Source: a virus. From it: a stretch of 21,498 bases of DNA. The position numbers were made by a program, and so were the translations under genes. The notes beneath the pieces are model-generated. The model did not search any database, was not told the DNA's origin, and was given only the letters and a program-made list of their open reading frames with translations. This document shows, in pieces, positions 13,273 through 20,433 of the stretch; the first letter of the stretch is position 1; each line of letters starts with the position of its first letter. The stretch is taken from the IMG/VR virus record IMGVR_UViG_3300040751_001453, positions 1 to 21,498 of that record, one strand, 5' to 3'.

Positions 13273-13687
13273 AATTAAAAATTAAATCGTAAAGTTTCTG
13301 TTTGCATTCAGATACATATAACTTACTAACATCATATCTTTGTTCTGCAACTACTACTGATATTGACGACTTTGACTTTTTAATAGTATTTCTATAAAAT
13401 CTACAATCAATTTCGTGCTTACTTAATAACGAATCAATATGTTCAATCTTGTTTGCTACTGCAGAATGTTTTATATTCTTAGCAAATGCTAGAGCACTTA
13501 TTTTCGAATAGAACAACACTGTGCTGTTACTTTTTCTATCAATAACAATGTAGTTTCCGCCTTTAGTAGGTTTAATTACAACTGAACCTATGACTATCTT
13601 GTTGTCAATCGTATGCGGAATTTGTTCTAAGTCTTTTTCAGCTAGTAAGTCTTGTAACTTCTTAACTGCACTTTCATAATTCGCCAT
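13271..13687 (-). CDS. Hypothetical protein
   Basis: The 138-residue protein is basic, with a helical start (MANYESAVKKLQDLLAEKDL), a beta middle (KIVIGSVVIKPTKGGNYIVI) and a helical end. The central KPTKGGNYIVIDRKSNS segment followed by AFAKNIKH resembles a small core domain seen in other T4-like marine phages, but I cannot name it. It overlaps the upstream 69-residue gene by 14 bases and is read as part of the chain of coupled genes that starts at 15554. Confidence 0.65.
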   Translation of the reverse strand: MANYESAVKKLQDLLAEKDLEQIPHTIDNKIVIGSVVIKPTKGGNYIVIDRKSNSTVLFYSKISALAFAKNIKHSAVANKIEHIDSLLSKHEIDCRFYRNTIKKSKSSISVVVAEQRYDVSKLYVSECKQKLYDLIFN

Positions 13688-13883
13688 TTCTCATCACCCA
13701 ACATTGATTTTTTGTGAATACTTTTGCTATTAAACTCTTTCGATTCAATGTCTCTAATACCATCTGATCTCTTTCTGAGAAACTTTGGTATGGTCGTACA
13801 TCGTTACTAAGACTATTTAATAGTTCTTGTTCTTCGTTCGTTGTAAAAACGATAAAATCATTTATGAGTTGATTGATCTTCAT
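13674..13883 (-). CDS. Small hypothetical protein
   Basis: The 69-residue protein begins MKINQLINDFIVFTTNEEQE and ends KNQCWVMRNGEL; it is predicted mostly helical. The N-terminus resembles the MKINELIEA leader of the 17655-18038 protein but lacks the Glu expected at a cleavage site. AGGACC lies before the ATG. Its first four bases overlap the stop of the preceding gene and its end overlaps the next start by 14 bases. Function unknown. Confidence 0.6.
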   Translation of the reverse strand: MKINQLINDFIVFTTNEEQELLNSLSNDVRPYQSFSERDQMVLETLNRKSLIAKVFTKNQCWVMRNGEL

Positions 13884-14116
13884 TGAGGTCCTACTGTAAC
13901 CTTTTGCCCTGGCTTAATAGTATTGTCAACTGTCCCTGTTGTTTTTGTATCTAAGGTTAATTTACCTTGTTTGTCTTTAGCGATCATTCCTGGCTTCTTT
14001 GGATCTTTAGGAATAATAGTCTGAACTTTTGTTTTTGGGTCAACTAATGTGGTTTTTCTAGGATCGTCCCTAACTACATTAAGCTCTTGTGGAGCCATTA
14101 CTTCAAATACTTTCAT
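13880..14116 (-). CDS. Small Lys/Pro/Thr-rich protein
   Basis: The 78-residue protein starts MKVFEVMAPQELNVVRDDPR and continues with repeated short beta segments (TLVDPKTKVQTIIPKDPKKP, GMIAKDKQGKLTLDTKTTGT, DNTIKPGQKVTV). It is strongly basic and low in aromatic residues, a composition typical of phage internal or decoration proteins. No family is recognised. Both ends overlap neighbours by 4 bases, so it belongs to the coupled 15554 to 13271 chain. Confidence 0.6.
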   Translation of the reverse strand: MKVFEVMAPQELNVVRDDPRKTTLVDPKTKVQTIIPKDPKKPGMIAKDKQGKLTLDTKTTGTVDNTIKPGQKVTVGPQ

Positions 14117-14424
14117 AACTTTCTCGCTTTTGTTTTTGGTTTTAGTTTTCTTCTAGAACTTTTGTTCAATGTTGACAATCGTTGACTTGTAGGATTAGAC
14201 CTCATTGTTGTTGCTCTTTTTACTTTAATTATATTACTTTTTCTTTGTTTAGTTGTTTTAAGATTTCGACTAGCTTTTACATTTTTAGGTTTAGTACAAG
14301 TTGCTGGACTACTAACTACTTGTCCTCTGCGTTGACCTGCACTACACCTGTATTTTCGGACAGCCTTAGTTCCTGACTTGCTCCAAATTGCAACTGCTGA
14401 TTCGTCAAAATCTCTTAGTCTCAT
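14113..14424 (-). CDS. Basic virion protein with Cys-containing KYRC domain (paralogue)
   Basis: Nearly the whole 103-residue protein is one basic domain: SGTKAVRKYRCSAGQRRGQV, a second Cys in PATCTKPKN, then a Lys/Arg-rich tail (KTTKQRKSNIIKVKRATT, SNPTSQRLSTLNK). The same order of motifs forms the C-terminus of the neighbouring 377-residue protein, so the two are paralogous domains. Two Cys could form a disulfide or bind metal. High charge suggests DNA binding inside the head, or a capsid or tail-tube lumen protein. Its start overlaps the upstream stop by 4 bases (ATGA). The N-terminus (MRLRDFDESA) resembles a short leader. Confidence 0.7.
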   Translation of the reverse strand: MRLRDFDESAVAIWSKSGTKAVRKYRCSAGQRRGQVVSSPATCTKPKNVKASRNLKTTKQRKSNIIKVKRATTMRSNPTSQRLSTLNKSSRRKLKPKTKARKL

Positions 14425-15554
14425 TTATTTAATGCCTGTATTCTTCTACTAGCAGGGTTTATCTTTTTAGTACGTTTAGACTTACGTGCCATACGTGATC
14501 CTAAACGTGCTTTTGTCTTTTTAAGTGTTGCTCGTTTTTTAACATCAGGTGCTTTAAAACACTGCGTTACATCTGATACTATTCTACCCTTGCGACTTCC
14601 GCTGCTGCAACGATACTTGCGAACTACTTTTGTTCCAGAACGTGCCCATGCCATAGCTTCATTAGTTACACTTTCTTGTTGTGCTGCTAATGCTACTAAG
14701 TCTTTGTATAGAGTTGATCCATTTGCAGTTGCTTTTCCTTGCCAAACTGTTTTTAATCTATCCCATGAATTAATTATTTTAAGTGCTTTATCATAATCTT
14801 TGTCGTTATACGCTTGTCGAACCATGTTACCAACTTCTTGAGTTGGTACACCTGGATTAGTTGTAGTAGGTGCTGGAGTATTATTAGATGCCGGTGTGTT
14901 ATTAGGTGCCGAGTCAATTGACCTTCCTATAGCATCAGTATCGATAGCAGGAGCAGGAGCTTCTGGTTGTTCTATCGGAACACCTTGTCCTGTGTAAAGA
15001 GGACCTTCTGGATTGGTTGGCGGTTGTCCTTGCATCGGCATACGTGGCATTAAAATACGAGGATTGCTTGATGCTCTGTTACCGTAGTCATCAATCTGTA
15101 CTACTTCGTGTGTTGCTTTAAGTCTATTGTAATTGTCGCCGTTGTAAGCAAACACATAATCATTCAGTTGTCCAACTATTAACCGTGTTACTTTTCTTGG
15201 GTTATCTGGAGTGCCTTCCATCGTTGCTTCGATTACACTAATTATCTTAGCAATAGTATTTTTGCCTGGATCGCCGTCAACAGTTAAGTCGTGGTCTTTT
15301 TGGAATGCCATAACAGCTCGTGCTGTTTTCTTTCCAAACCACCCATCGGGCTTTCCTGGTTTATAATCTAAGTATTGTAGAACTCGTTGTAACAATTGTA
15401 GTTCACCTGTGTTGATACTACCTCGTTTGGTTCTACGCCATTGACTACTAGAAGTGTCAATGTTTTTTAGCAATGGCATAAAGTTCTTTGGTGTGAACGG
15501 AATATCGCCTGCTTCGGATAATGATTCGGTTATGAATAAAGATCTAAGTAACAT
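14421..15554 (-). CDS. Peptidoglycan-binding virion protein with basic KYRC C-terminus
   Basis: The 377-residue protein has three parts. Residues 50-108 form a PG_binding_1 domain (LQLLQRVLQYLDY, KPDGWFGKKTARAVMAFQKD, VDGDPGKNT). A Pro/Ala/Thr-rich linker spans about 165-235 (PEAPAPAIDTD, NNTPAPTTTNPGVP). Residues 300-377 are the basic domain shared with the next gene (SGTKVVRKYRCSSG, C at TQCFKAP, KRTKKINPASRRIQALNK). The peptidoglycan-binding part would hold the cell wall during entry, but no lytic catalytic domain is visible. The N-terminus (MLLRSLFITESLSEAGD) has two gp21-type sites. There is no clear Shine-Dalgarno; a CATAAATA late element sits 5 bases before the ATG, so the message could be leaderless. 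Confidence 0.75.
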   Translation of the reverse strand: MLLRSLFITESLSEAGDIPFTPKNFMPLLKNIDTSSSQWRRTKRGSINTGELQLLQRVLQYLDYKPGKPDGWFGKKTARAVMAFQKDHDLTVDGDPGKNTIAKIISVIEATMEGTPDNPRKVTRLIVGQLNDYVFAYNGDNYNRLKATHEVVQIDDYGNRASSNPRILMPRMPMQGQPPTNPEGPLYTGQGVPIEQPEAPAPAIDTDAIGRSIDSAPNNTPASNNTPAPTTTNPGVPTQEVGNMVRQAYNDKDYDKALKIINSWDRLKTVWQGKATANGSTLYKDLVALAAQQESVTNEAMAWARSGTKVVRKYRCSSGSRKGRIVSDVTQCFKAPDVKKRATLKKTKARLGSRMARKSKRTKKINPASRRIQALNK

Positions 15555-15559
15555 AAAAG

Positions 15560-15567
15560 TATTTATG
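15560..15567 (-). promoter_or_regulatory. T4-late-like promoter CATAAATA
   Basis: The octamer matches TATAAATA at 7 of 8 positions, 5 bases upstream of the ATG at 15554. In T4 the start point lies about 6 bases after such a site, which would put it at or next to the ATG. Confidence 0.5.
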
Positions 15568-15569
15568 CT

Positions 15570-15812
15570 TTATGATAGTTGAAAGAGTATTACTACGATT
15601 GTTGATAGTAGGCCAGCAACAATAGTTCCAGTTGCGCCTATGATAACTTTTGTTAAGCTATTTTGTCCTGCGGCCATTTGTTCTGCAATACCATCTAATT
15701 TAACTTCAACCTTGGTTAAACGATTGTCAAGTTGTTCGTAACGAACTGCACATAGATCTACGTGTGCTTCGAGACTTTCTTTTTCTAATGATGTTGCTGC
15801 AAGGGTCGACAT
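15570..15812 (-). CDS. Small coiled-coil membrane protein, XhlA/holin-like
   Basis: The 80-residue protein has a coiled-coil segment with LDNRLTKVEVKLDGIAEQMA (about 28-47) followed by one transmembrane segment (VIIGATGTIVAGLLSTIVVI, about 56-75) and a very short tail. This layout is that of XhlA-type hemolysin/holin-associated proteins of phages. It may help membrane permeabilisation at lysis, or act as a tail-tip membrane component. GGAGAATTT before the ATG gives a clear ribosome site, and a GATAAATA late element lies about 74 bases upstream. Confidence 0.65.
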   Translation of the reverse strand: MSTLAATSLEKESLEAHVDLCAVRYEQLDNRLTKVEVKLDGIAEQMAAGQNSLTKVIIGATGTIVAGLLSTIVVILFQLS

Positions 15813-15884
15813 AAATTCTCCATGGAAGTCGTTTTAAACGTATTGCCTTTATAAAAATTTAATGCCTTGTTTAGTTGTATAATA

Positions 15885-16277
15885 TTATTTATCAATAATA
15901 TCAAAAATAATATTAGTATAGTTGCCTTTTGTAAGAAAAAGTTTATTTCTAATTTCAGCAGTTTCTTCTAAATCAACAATTACCGGAACATGATTAAAGT
16001 CGTGTATTAACATATCTTTTTCGATAGCACCTTCTTGTTCTATACTGAATACATATGTCCAAACCTTTTGTTTAGTTTTATATAAATTACCAAATTTGTA
16101 ATTTGAACTAGGAGAAACTACAGGAGATTTGATTGTTACAACATTTGCACGAAGACCAATTATATTAATTACTGTCTGAAAGTTTTGTTGCTGACGATAA
16201 CGTAATTGTCCGTTACTTGGTCTGTATTCATTAGTTTCTGTTATATCAACTAATGTATGTAAATTAAATGATTGCAT
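15885..16277 (-). CDS. Hypothetical protein, possibly virion-associated
   Basis: The 130-residue protein (MQSFNLHTLVDITETNEYRP...) is beta-rich, with short strands such as TVINIIGLRANVVTIKSPVV and KVWTYVFSIEQEG and a mixed end (NKLFLTKGNYTNIIFDI). No family is recognised. It follows the strong terminator at 16295-16322, and its only visible upstream signal is TGTAAATA (16282-16289), a late-type element 4 bases before the ATG, with no clear ribosome site. Confidence 0.6.
   Translation of the reverse strand: MQSFNLHTLVDITETNEYRPSNGQLRYRQQQNFQTVINIIGLRANVVTIKSPVVSPSSNYKFGNLYKTKQKVWTYVFSIEQEGAIEKDMLIHDFNHVPVIVDLEETAEIRNKLFLTKGNYTNIIFDIIDK
15886..15893 (-). promoter_or_regulatory. T4-late-like promoter GATAAATA
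   Basis: It matches TATAAATA at 7 of 8 positions and overlaps the stop codon of the upstream gene. It would serve the XhlA-like gene at 15812 with a leader of about 70 bases. Confidence 0.5.
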
Positions 16278-16294
16278 AACATATTTACAGTCAT

Positions 16295-16322
16295 AAAAAA
16301 AGAGCCACTTAAAAAGTGACTC
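16295..16322 (-). terminator. Rho-independent terminator after the 106-residue protein gene
   Basis: On the minus strand GAGTCACTT and AAGTGGCTC pair (9 bp, one G-U) around a TTT loop and are followed by seven T. It ends transcription of the 16380-16700 gene. A second 6-bp hairpin (TTCCTA/TAGGAA, 16358-16376) lies between the stop codon and this terminator. Confidence 0.85.
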
Positions 16323-16379
16323 CTTTATGTGACGCCTGCCATTACGGCCGTATCACGTTCCTATGGTAGCTAGGAATTC

Positions 16380-16700
16380 TTAGTCAGTAAACGTTGCTAC
16401 AACTGTTACTGTGGTATCTGTTGTGTATGAACTTGCTGTACCTTCTGGTGCAACGCCGCCTTGTAGTGCAACATATACTGTGTCAGCTAGTGCTGTTACA
16501 GCTGCAACTGTTCCACCTGGGTAAAATGTACCCGATACTGTTACACCAGTTGTTAGTGCTTGGATTGCTGAGTCTAACTCTGATTGAGTTTGACCTGTGT
16601 TTACGATTGTGCAGATGCGTGTTACTGGTCCTAGACCGTTACCTGCTGTTACTTTATAATTGTCGTTGTTGAAATTTGTTCCAAATCCGATACCTGCCAT
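16380..16700 (-). CDS. Small Gly/Thr/Val-rich virion-type protein
   Basis: The 106-residue protein (MAGIGFGTNFNNDNYKVTAG...) has no charged patches and is rich in Thr, Val, Ala and Gly, with TVSGTFYPGGTVAAVTALAD and a beta-strand end (TTVTVVATFTD). The composition fits a small structural or decoration protein such as a head or tail accessory. It is set up for strong expression: GATAAATA late element (16767-16774), AGGAG ribosome site, and a strong terminator downstream. No family is recognised; an alternative is a tail-lumen or fibre component. Confidence 0.7.
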   Translation of the reverse strand: MAGIGFGTNFNNDNYKVTAGNGLGPVTRICTIVNTGQTQSELDSAIQALTTGVTVSGTFYPGGTVAAVTALADTVYVALQGGVAPEGTASSYTTDTTVTVVATFTD

Positions 16701-16766
16701 TTTATTTCTCCTATATGTTGTTTAATGGCAATTCACGCTCAGTGAATTGTTTGTGTCTTACATATA

Positions 16767-16774
16767 TATTTATC
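16767..16774 (-). promoter_or_regulatory. T4-late-like promoter GATAAATA
   Basis: It matches TATAAATA at 7 of 8 positions, about 66 bases before the ATG at 16700, in a 95-base gap that otherwise holds only the leader. Confidence 0.55.
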
Positions 16775-16795
16775 ATCTTAAACTTAAATTAGTCT

Positions 16796-17653
16796 TTATC
16801 GACGGTCTTTTGCTCGTTTTTGTATGTTCTTTAGCTGCTGTATATAAGTTGGACCGCCAGTAACAATATCATCTATAATTTCCATAGCAGGAATATATGC
16901 TTTAAGTTGTTGCGAAGTTGCACCTCTACCAGCTTTTGCATTATCGATTAGTTGTTTTGTTAGCACAAGATTAGTCTGTCCCACAATATATCTATAACGA
17001 GCAAGTTCTTTTGTACTAGGTAAAAGATCAGGAGTGCTTACTTTTGGTTCAGTATCTTTTACATTATATCGTTCTAAGTCTTTATTTGCAGCAAGTGTTT
17101 CTAACTCACTAATAATATCACTATTCCTTAGTTTTGCTCTACAAGCAAATAATAATTTTGTAACTGTTTCTTTTAACTGTTGCGGAGAGAGACGTTTAAT
17201 ACTTGTTATGTTTCGTCTAAGGTCTTTATAAAGTGATACCTTAAGAGCAGTTTCTAATTTCATAAGCAGTTGCGATTCATTTATTGAGCTACTAGATTTT
17301 AAATTTGTGATATATCTATTCAAAGCTAATACTGGTATCTGAGTAGTGTCACGTTGTTTTTGTGCTGCTCCAGGATTTTTTAGTTTGTCTATTGCTGCTT
17401 TATCACCAGTAGCAAAATAAATTAAATTATACAAATCAGTAGCGTGTATTCTAAAATGCTTGTAAGAATCGTGTGTGGTTGTCTTTTGTGCGTACATCTT
17501 TACAAAAGGCTTTGCACTGTCATAGTTTTTTAAAAGTTCTAAGACCAACAGATGTAGATATAGTTTCTCACACACATCTGTGTAAGTAAGACTCCTTTGA
17601 TCAGAGTCATTACGAGTCATCCTTGCTTCATGTAAGTCTTTTAAAAAATCCAT
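16796..17653 (-). CDS. Hypothetical virion/internal protein with leader MDFLKDLHEA
   Basis: The 285-residue protein is mainly helical and basic. Its first 12 residues, MDFLKDLHEARM, follow the T4 internal-protein leader pattern, with L-H-E/A as a perfect gp21-type site. The rest has helical repeats (YLHLLVLELLKNYDSAKPFV, LSPQQLKETVTKLLFACRAK) and a basic tail (YIQQLKNIQKRAKDRR). No catalytic motif is visible. Its start is one base after the upstream stop. A protein packaged in the head and cleaved on maturation is the best inference. Confidence 0.65.
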   Translation of the reverse strand: MDFLKDLHEARMTRNDSDQRSLTYTDVCEKLYLHLLVLELLKNYDSAKPFVKMYAQKTTTHDSYKHFRIHATDLYNLIYFATGDKAAIDKLKNPGAAQKQRDTTQIPVLALNRYITNLKSSSSINESQLLMKLETALKVSLYKDLRRNITSIKRLSPQQLKETVTKLLFACRAKLRNSDIISELETLAANKDLERYNVKDTEPKVSTPDLLPSTKELARYRYIVGQTNLVLTKQLIDNAKAGRGATSQQLKAYIPAMEIIDDIVTGGPTYIQQLKNIQKRAKDRR

Positions 17654-17654
17654 G

Positions 17655-18038
17655 TTAGCCTAAGTATTTTTGCATAAACAATTTTGGCATTTCATGATAG
17701 TCTTTAATATCTAAAAAATCATGTAGGCCTCTACTGTGCTGAATGTCTTTGGTGAATTGTGTTCTTACAATTGGCTTCACTTTGTCTGTAGTTGCAAACA
17801 TACGTAACATTCTTGCTTGATCAACTGTTACGTTAAGTTCTTTGCCATCATCTGTTTTAACCGAAGTTACTGGTTTAGGACTACCACGTGAATCAAGGAC
17901 TTTACCTAATTGATCAAACATTGGTGATTGTTTAAATCCTGGTGCGTCATCATCCCTGTCAAGTTCTGATCCGTGCTTGCTTAGGCCTAGATCTCCTAGT
18001 GAACTTCTACTAGCTTCTATTAGTTCGTTAATTTTCAT
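17655..18038 (-). CDS. Hypothetical virion/internal protein with leader MKINELIEA
   Basis: The 127-residue protein begins MKINELIEASRSS, very close in form to the capsid-targeting leader of T4 IPIII (MKTYQEFIAEA), with L-I-E/A as a cleavage site. The middle is polar and acidic (SELDRDDDAPGFKQSPMFDQ) and the end is mixed (RGLHDFLDIKDYHEMPKLFM). No family is recognised. The ATG follows the upstream stop with no gap, so translation is coupled to the ligase-like protein. Confidence 0.65.
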   Translation of the reverse strand: MKINELIEASRSSLGDLGLSKHGSELDRDDDAPGFKQSPMFDQLGKVLDSRGSPKPVTSVKTDDGKELNVTVDQARMLRMFATTDKVKPIVRTQFTKDIQHSRGLHDFLDIKDYHEMPKLFMQKYLG

Positions 18039-19226
18039 TTATCTCTCCACTGCTCTGTTTGCTTTTGAAAAATACTCTCTTGAGACAAGTTTAATGTCTC
18101 CTTCAGGATGAGCAAGTACATAGCCTTCCCCTCCGTCACCGTGTGCATCTGAATTAACCGGTCCGTGGTCTCCAATTGATGCTCGTACGTCTGTGTCATG
18201 TTGGTCAAATTGTTTGATTATATCATTTTTAACTCTTATTATTGCCGAAACTGTGTCCCAGATTGCTTTCCAACCTACTTTATTCTGTTGTATATAATCG
18301 CCAATACGCTGCTTTTTTGCATCGCTTTCTTTTTTAGAATTTAACCAGGGCAAAAAGTCTGCGCCAAGATTATCTAATCCTGTATCTACTTTGCTGTTAG
18401 TATAGTTATATAAAATTTGAGGTAAGTTTTTTAACTTTAGCTGTGTAAGTGTTGCTTGATCTAAAAGTTTATCAATCCCAGCAGCATTTTTTGATACAAT
18501 CTGTTTCAACTGTGTAATATCGTCATTGTTTACTTGCGGTGCTTTTGTAACTGTTACAGGAGGAACTACAAACACTTCTTCACCTTGGAACAAGTTCTTA
18601 ACATCATTTGGTAACTTTAACTGACTACCTTGTTCGTCTTGCATACTGTGTACTACAACTGCTGTTTTACTTTTAGAAATACGATTGCCCATTTCACTAT
18701 CAACATCTACTTTGTACGTTACAATGTTTGGGGTAAATGTATACGTTCCGTTAATTATTTCAGGTGTGTTAAAATATAATAGGTCGCCTTTAAAATATCC
18801 CCGAAAGTCCTTTGGTACTGCCTTTTCATACTTATCAAAGACAGACTTCATATTATTAACTAATACTCCATACCCTTCAGGATTCTTAGCATAGCCTGGG
18901 CGATTCATAAACATTTGTGCTAGGTCTTTAGAACTTGTAGCTTTACCGTCATATCCTTTTGCATCAAATCCTGACTTGTCTGTGAGAACAAACTCACCAG
19001 CTTCATTACGTCCAAAAATAATTGCAGGTGATCCGTCCCACTTAATTGTAACATCAGTATGACCACCTTGTTCTAGTTTCTTTAGGCTTTCGATTGCACG
19101 AACTGCACCTTTACTACCTTCCCAAAACACAAGGTCTTCAGCATGTTGTATACGTGCTCCTTCTTTAAGTTGAACAGCATTACCTTTTAACTTGGTTTCA
19201 ACTAATTTAAAATCACTATATCTCAT
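18039..19226 (-). CDS. Ligase/nucleotidyltransferase-like protein with KxDG motif
   Basis: The 395-residue protein shows a pattern of the covalent nucleotidyltransferase (DNA/RNA ligase, capping enzyme) fold. Motif I is TIKWDGSPAIIFG with K62 as candidate nucleotidyl Lys. A motif III-like strand YFKGDLLYF is at 144-152 and NIVTYKVD at 167-174. Motif IV is GEGYVLAHPEG (E367), and motif V is DIKLVSREYF (K379). About 150 helical residues between the IIIa-like strand and motif IV make it longer than simple ligases. The N-terminus MRYSDFKLVETKLKG contains L-V-E/T, with L-K-E/G soon after. The ATGA start overlaps the nucleotidyltransferase stop by 4 bases. Strand sealing or end adenylylation is plausible; activity is not proven. 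Confidence 0.65.
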   Translation of the reverse strand: MRYSDFKLVETKLKGNAVQLKEGARIQHAEDLVFWEGSKGAVRAIESLKKLEQGGHTDVTIKWDGSPAIIFGRNEAGEFVLTDKSGFDAKGYDGKATSSKDLAQMFMNRPGYAKNPEGYGVLVNNMKSVFDKYEKAVPKDFRGYFKGDLLYFNTPEIINGTYTFTPNIVTYKVDVDSEMGNRISKSKTAVVVHSMQDEQGSQLKLPNDVKNLFQGEEVFVVPPVTVTKAPQVNNDDITQLKQIVSKNAAGIDKLLDQATLTQLKLKNLPQILYNYTNSKVDTGLDNLGADFLPWLNSKKESDAKKQRIGDYIQQNKVGWKAIWDTVSAIIRVKNDIIKQFDQHDTDVRASIGDHGPVNSDAHGDGGEGYVLAHPEGDIKLVSREYFSKANRAVER

Positions 19227-20113
19227 TTATTCATCCTAATACCATTACCTGCCATAACAGTACTATTTAAGTTCAATCCGCTTAATTCTTTGATACGGTC
19301 GAGCTCTTCGTTGTTTAAATCATCCGGAACACCAATATCTTGTACTGTTCCATTCTTAGCAAAACCAGTTAATATTTTATCTACCATTGCAGGATCATAA
19401 TTTTTTTCGATAGCAGCTTTTAAACTTTCGTAACTGTTTAAATCAGCAGCACCATCTAGCCCTAGTCCTTTTGCAATACCGTTAGCATCCTTAATAGGTT
19501 TATTAATAATTTCGTTATTGTTTTTCTTTGTGTATCCTTGACCATTCTTTTTTGGTACAGGTGTACGTTTAATTCTCACAAGTCCATCAGTAGGCGACCA
19601 CATCCAACGTTCACTTTCAACTGGTCGGCCATCATCTATTTTTTCTTCTGAATCATTACGTTGATAGATAGCACATATAGTTGCTATCATTAAGTTACGG
19701 AACACACCTTTGTACTTTGATTCTTTATCACTAGGTGAATGATAATAAGTTTTCATCCAACCCGGATCTCCTGGCATAAAGTCTATTTGCACATATCCTG
19801 TTCTTGGCTTTGATGTTGTTTTATTTTGATCAAAGTTTTCTATTTTAACTTTTGTCATTATAACAGAACTTTTAGCAATGTCAAGTATTTCGGGCAACTT
19901 CTTTAATTTTTCTACAAACTCTGGAATCGCATCTGGTTCTATTTGAAGTGCAACATCAATGTCACCACTAAATTCTTTTTTACCTACACTGCCTAATGCA
20001 TTATTAATTAGATCAATACCTAGCTTCTTTTCTAACACAGAAAGAGTTGGATTGATTTCGTCAATATGTATTGGCCCAACTCCGGGCATTGCTCCGCCTT
20101 CAAATAGTTTCAT
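19223..20113 (-). CDS. Polymerase-beta-fold nucleotidyltransferase
   Basis: The 296-residue protein has the nucleotidyltransferase hallmark GSVGKKEFSGDIDVAL (41-56): G41-S42, then the metal-binding pair D51 and D53. A third candidate Asp is in GYVQIDFMPG (D111). This fold adds nucleotides to RNA, DNA or protein. The rest contains a Lys-rich central part (TPVPKKNGQGYTKKNNN) and a helical end (EELDRIKELSGL). The N-terminus MKLFEGGAMPG fits a gp21-type L-F-E/G leader of only five residues. It overlaps both neighbours by 4 bases. Context with a ligase-like protein suggests nucleic-acid repair or end modification, but an antitoxin/toxin-type role cannot be excluded. Confidence 0.75.
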   Translation of the reverse strand: MKLFEGGAMPGVGPIHIDEINPTLSVLEKKLGIDLINNALGSVGKKEFSGDIDVALQIEPDAIPEFVEKLKKLPEILDIAKSSVIMTKVKIENFDQNKTTSKPRTGYVQIDFMPGDPGWMKTYYHSPSDKESKYKGVFRNLMIATICAIYQRNDSEEKIDDGRPVESERWMWSPTDGLVRIKRTPVPKKNGQGYTKKNNNEIINKPIKDANGIAKGLGLDGAADLNSYESLKAAIEKNYDPAMVDKILTGFAKNGTVQDIGVPDDLNNEELDRIKELSGLNLNSTVMAGNGIRMNK

Positions 20114-20367
20114 TTTTTACTCTCAATAATTCGATCCATTGAACGTTTAAATTTCTTAGGATCGCCTGCTCTAATACTATTCATAAACTTTCTCTGCAGG
20201 TCAGCAGCAACTTCAGGTTCATATGAGTTGCCAATTTTTTCTAAAATATTTACGCAACTAATTATAAGATTAGCGCATTTAGCTTCAATGAGATGATCGT
20301 TAAACGAACTATCTCTTTTACTAATATCAGTTAATTCCTGTAACAGGCTTCTTGTAGTTTTTTTCAT
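20110..20367 (-). CDS. Small helical hypothetical protein, first gene of coupled cluster
   Basis: The 85-residue protein (MKKTTRSLLQELTDISKRDS...) is helical and basic. LLQELTDI offers a weak L-Q-E site. The end AGDPKKFKRSMDRIIESKK is strongly charged. No family is recognised. It starts the run of coupled minus-strand genes (20367 to 16796) and lies 66 bases from the divergent lipase gene. Confidence 0.6.
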   Translation of the reverse strand: MKKTTRSLLQELTDISKRDSSFNDHLIEAKCANLIISCVNILEKIGNSYEPEVAADLQRKFMNSIRAGDPKKFKRSMDRIIESKK

Positions 20368-20398
20368 ATTACTGCTCCGTAAATGTATTTAGCGTAAG

Positions 20399-20406
20399 AA
20401 TAAATA
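20399..20406 (+). promoter_or_regulatory. Late-like element AATAAATA for lipase
   Basis: It matches TATAAATA at 7 of 8 positions on the plus strand, about 28 bases before the ATG at 20434. A weaker minus-strand CTAAATAC (20385-20392) faces the other way towards 20367, so the 66-base gap may be a divergent late promoter region. Confidence 0.45.
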
Positions 20407-20433
20407 TGAGTATAGACAATGAGGGAGACCATT

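Noticed and set aside
14182-14376. Plus-strand Cys/Phe-rich frame
   Set aside because: Antisense of the Lys/Arg-rich basic domain, which gives Phe/Ser/Cys codons on the other strand.
16394-16672. Plus-strand Leu-rich frame
   Set aside because: Antisense shadow of the 106-residue protein; Leu richness comes from Thr/Ala/Val codons read backwards.
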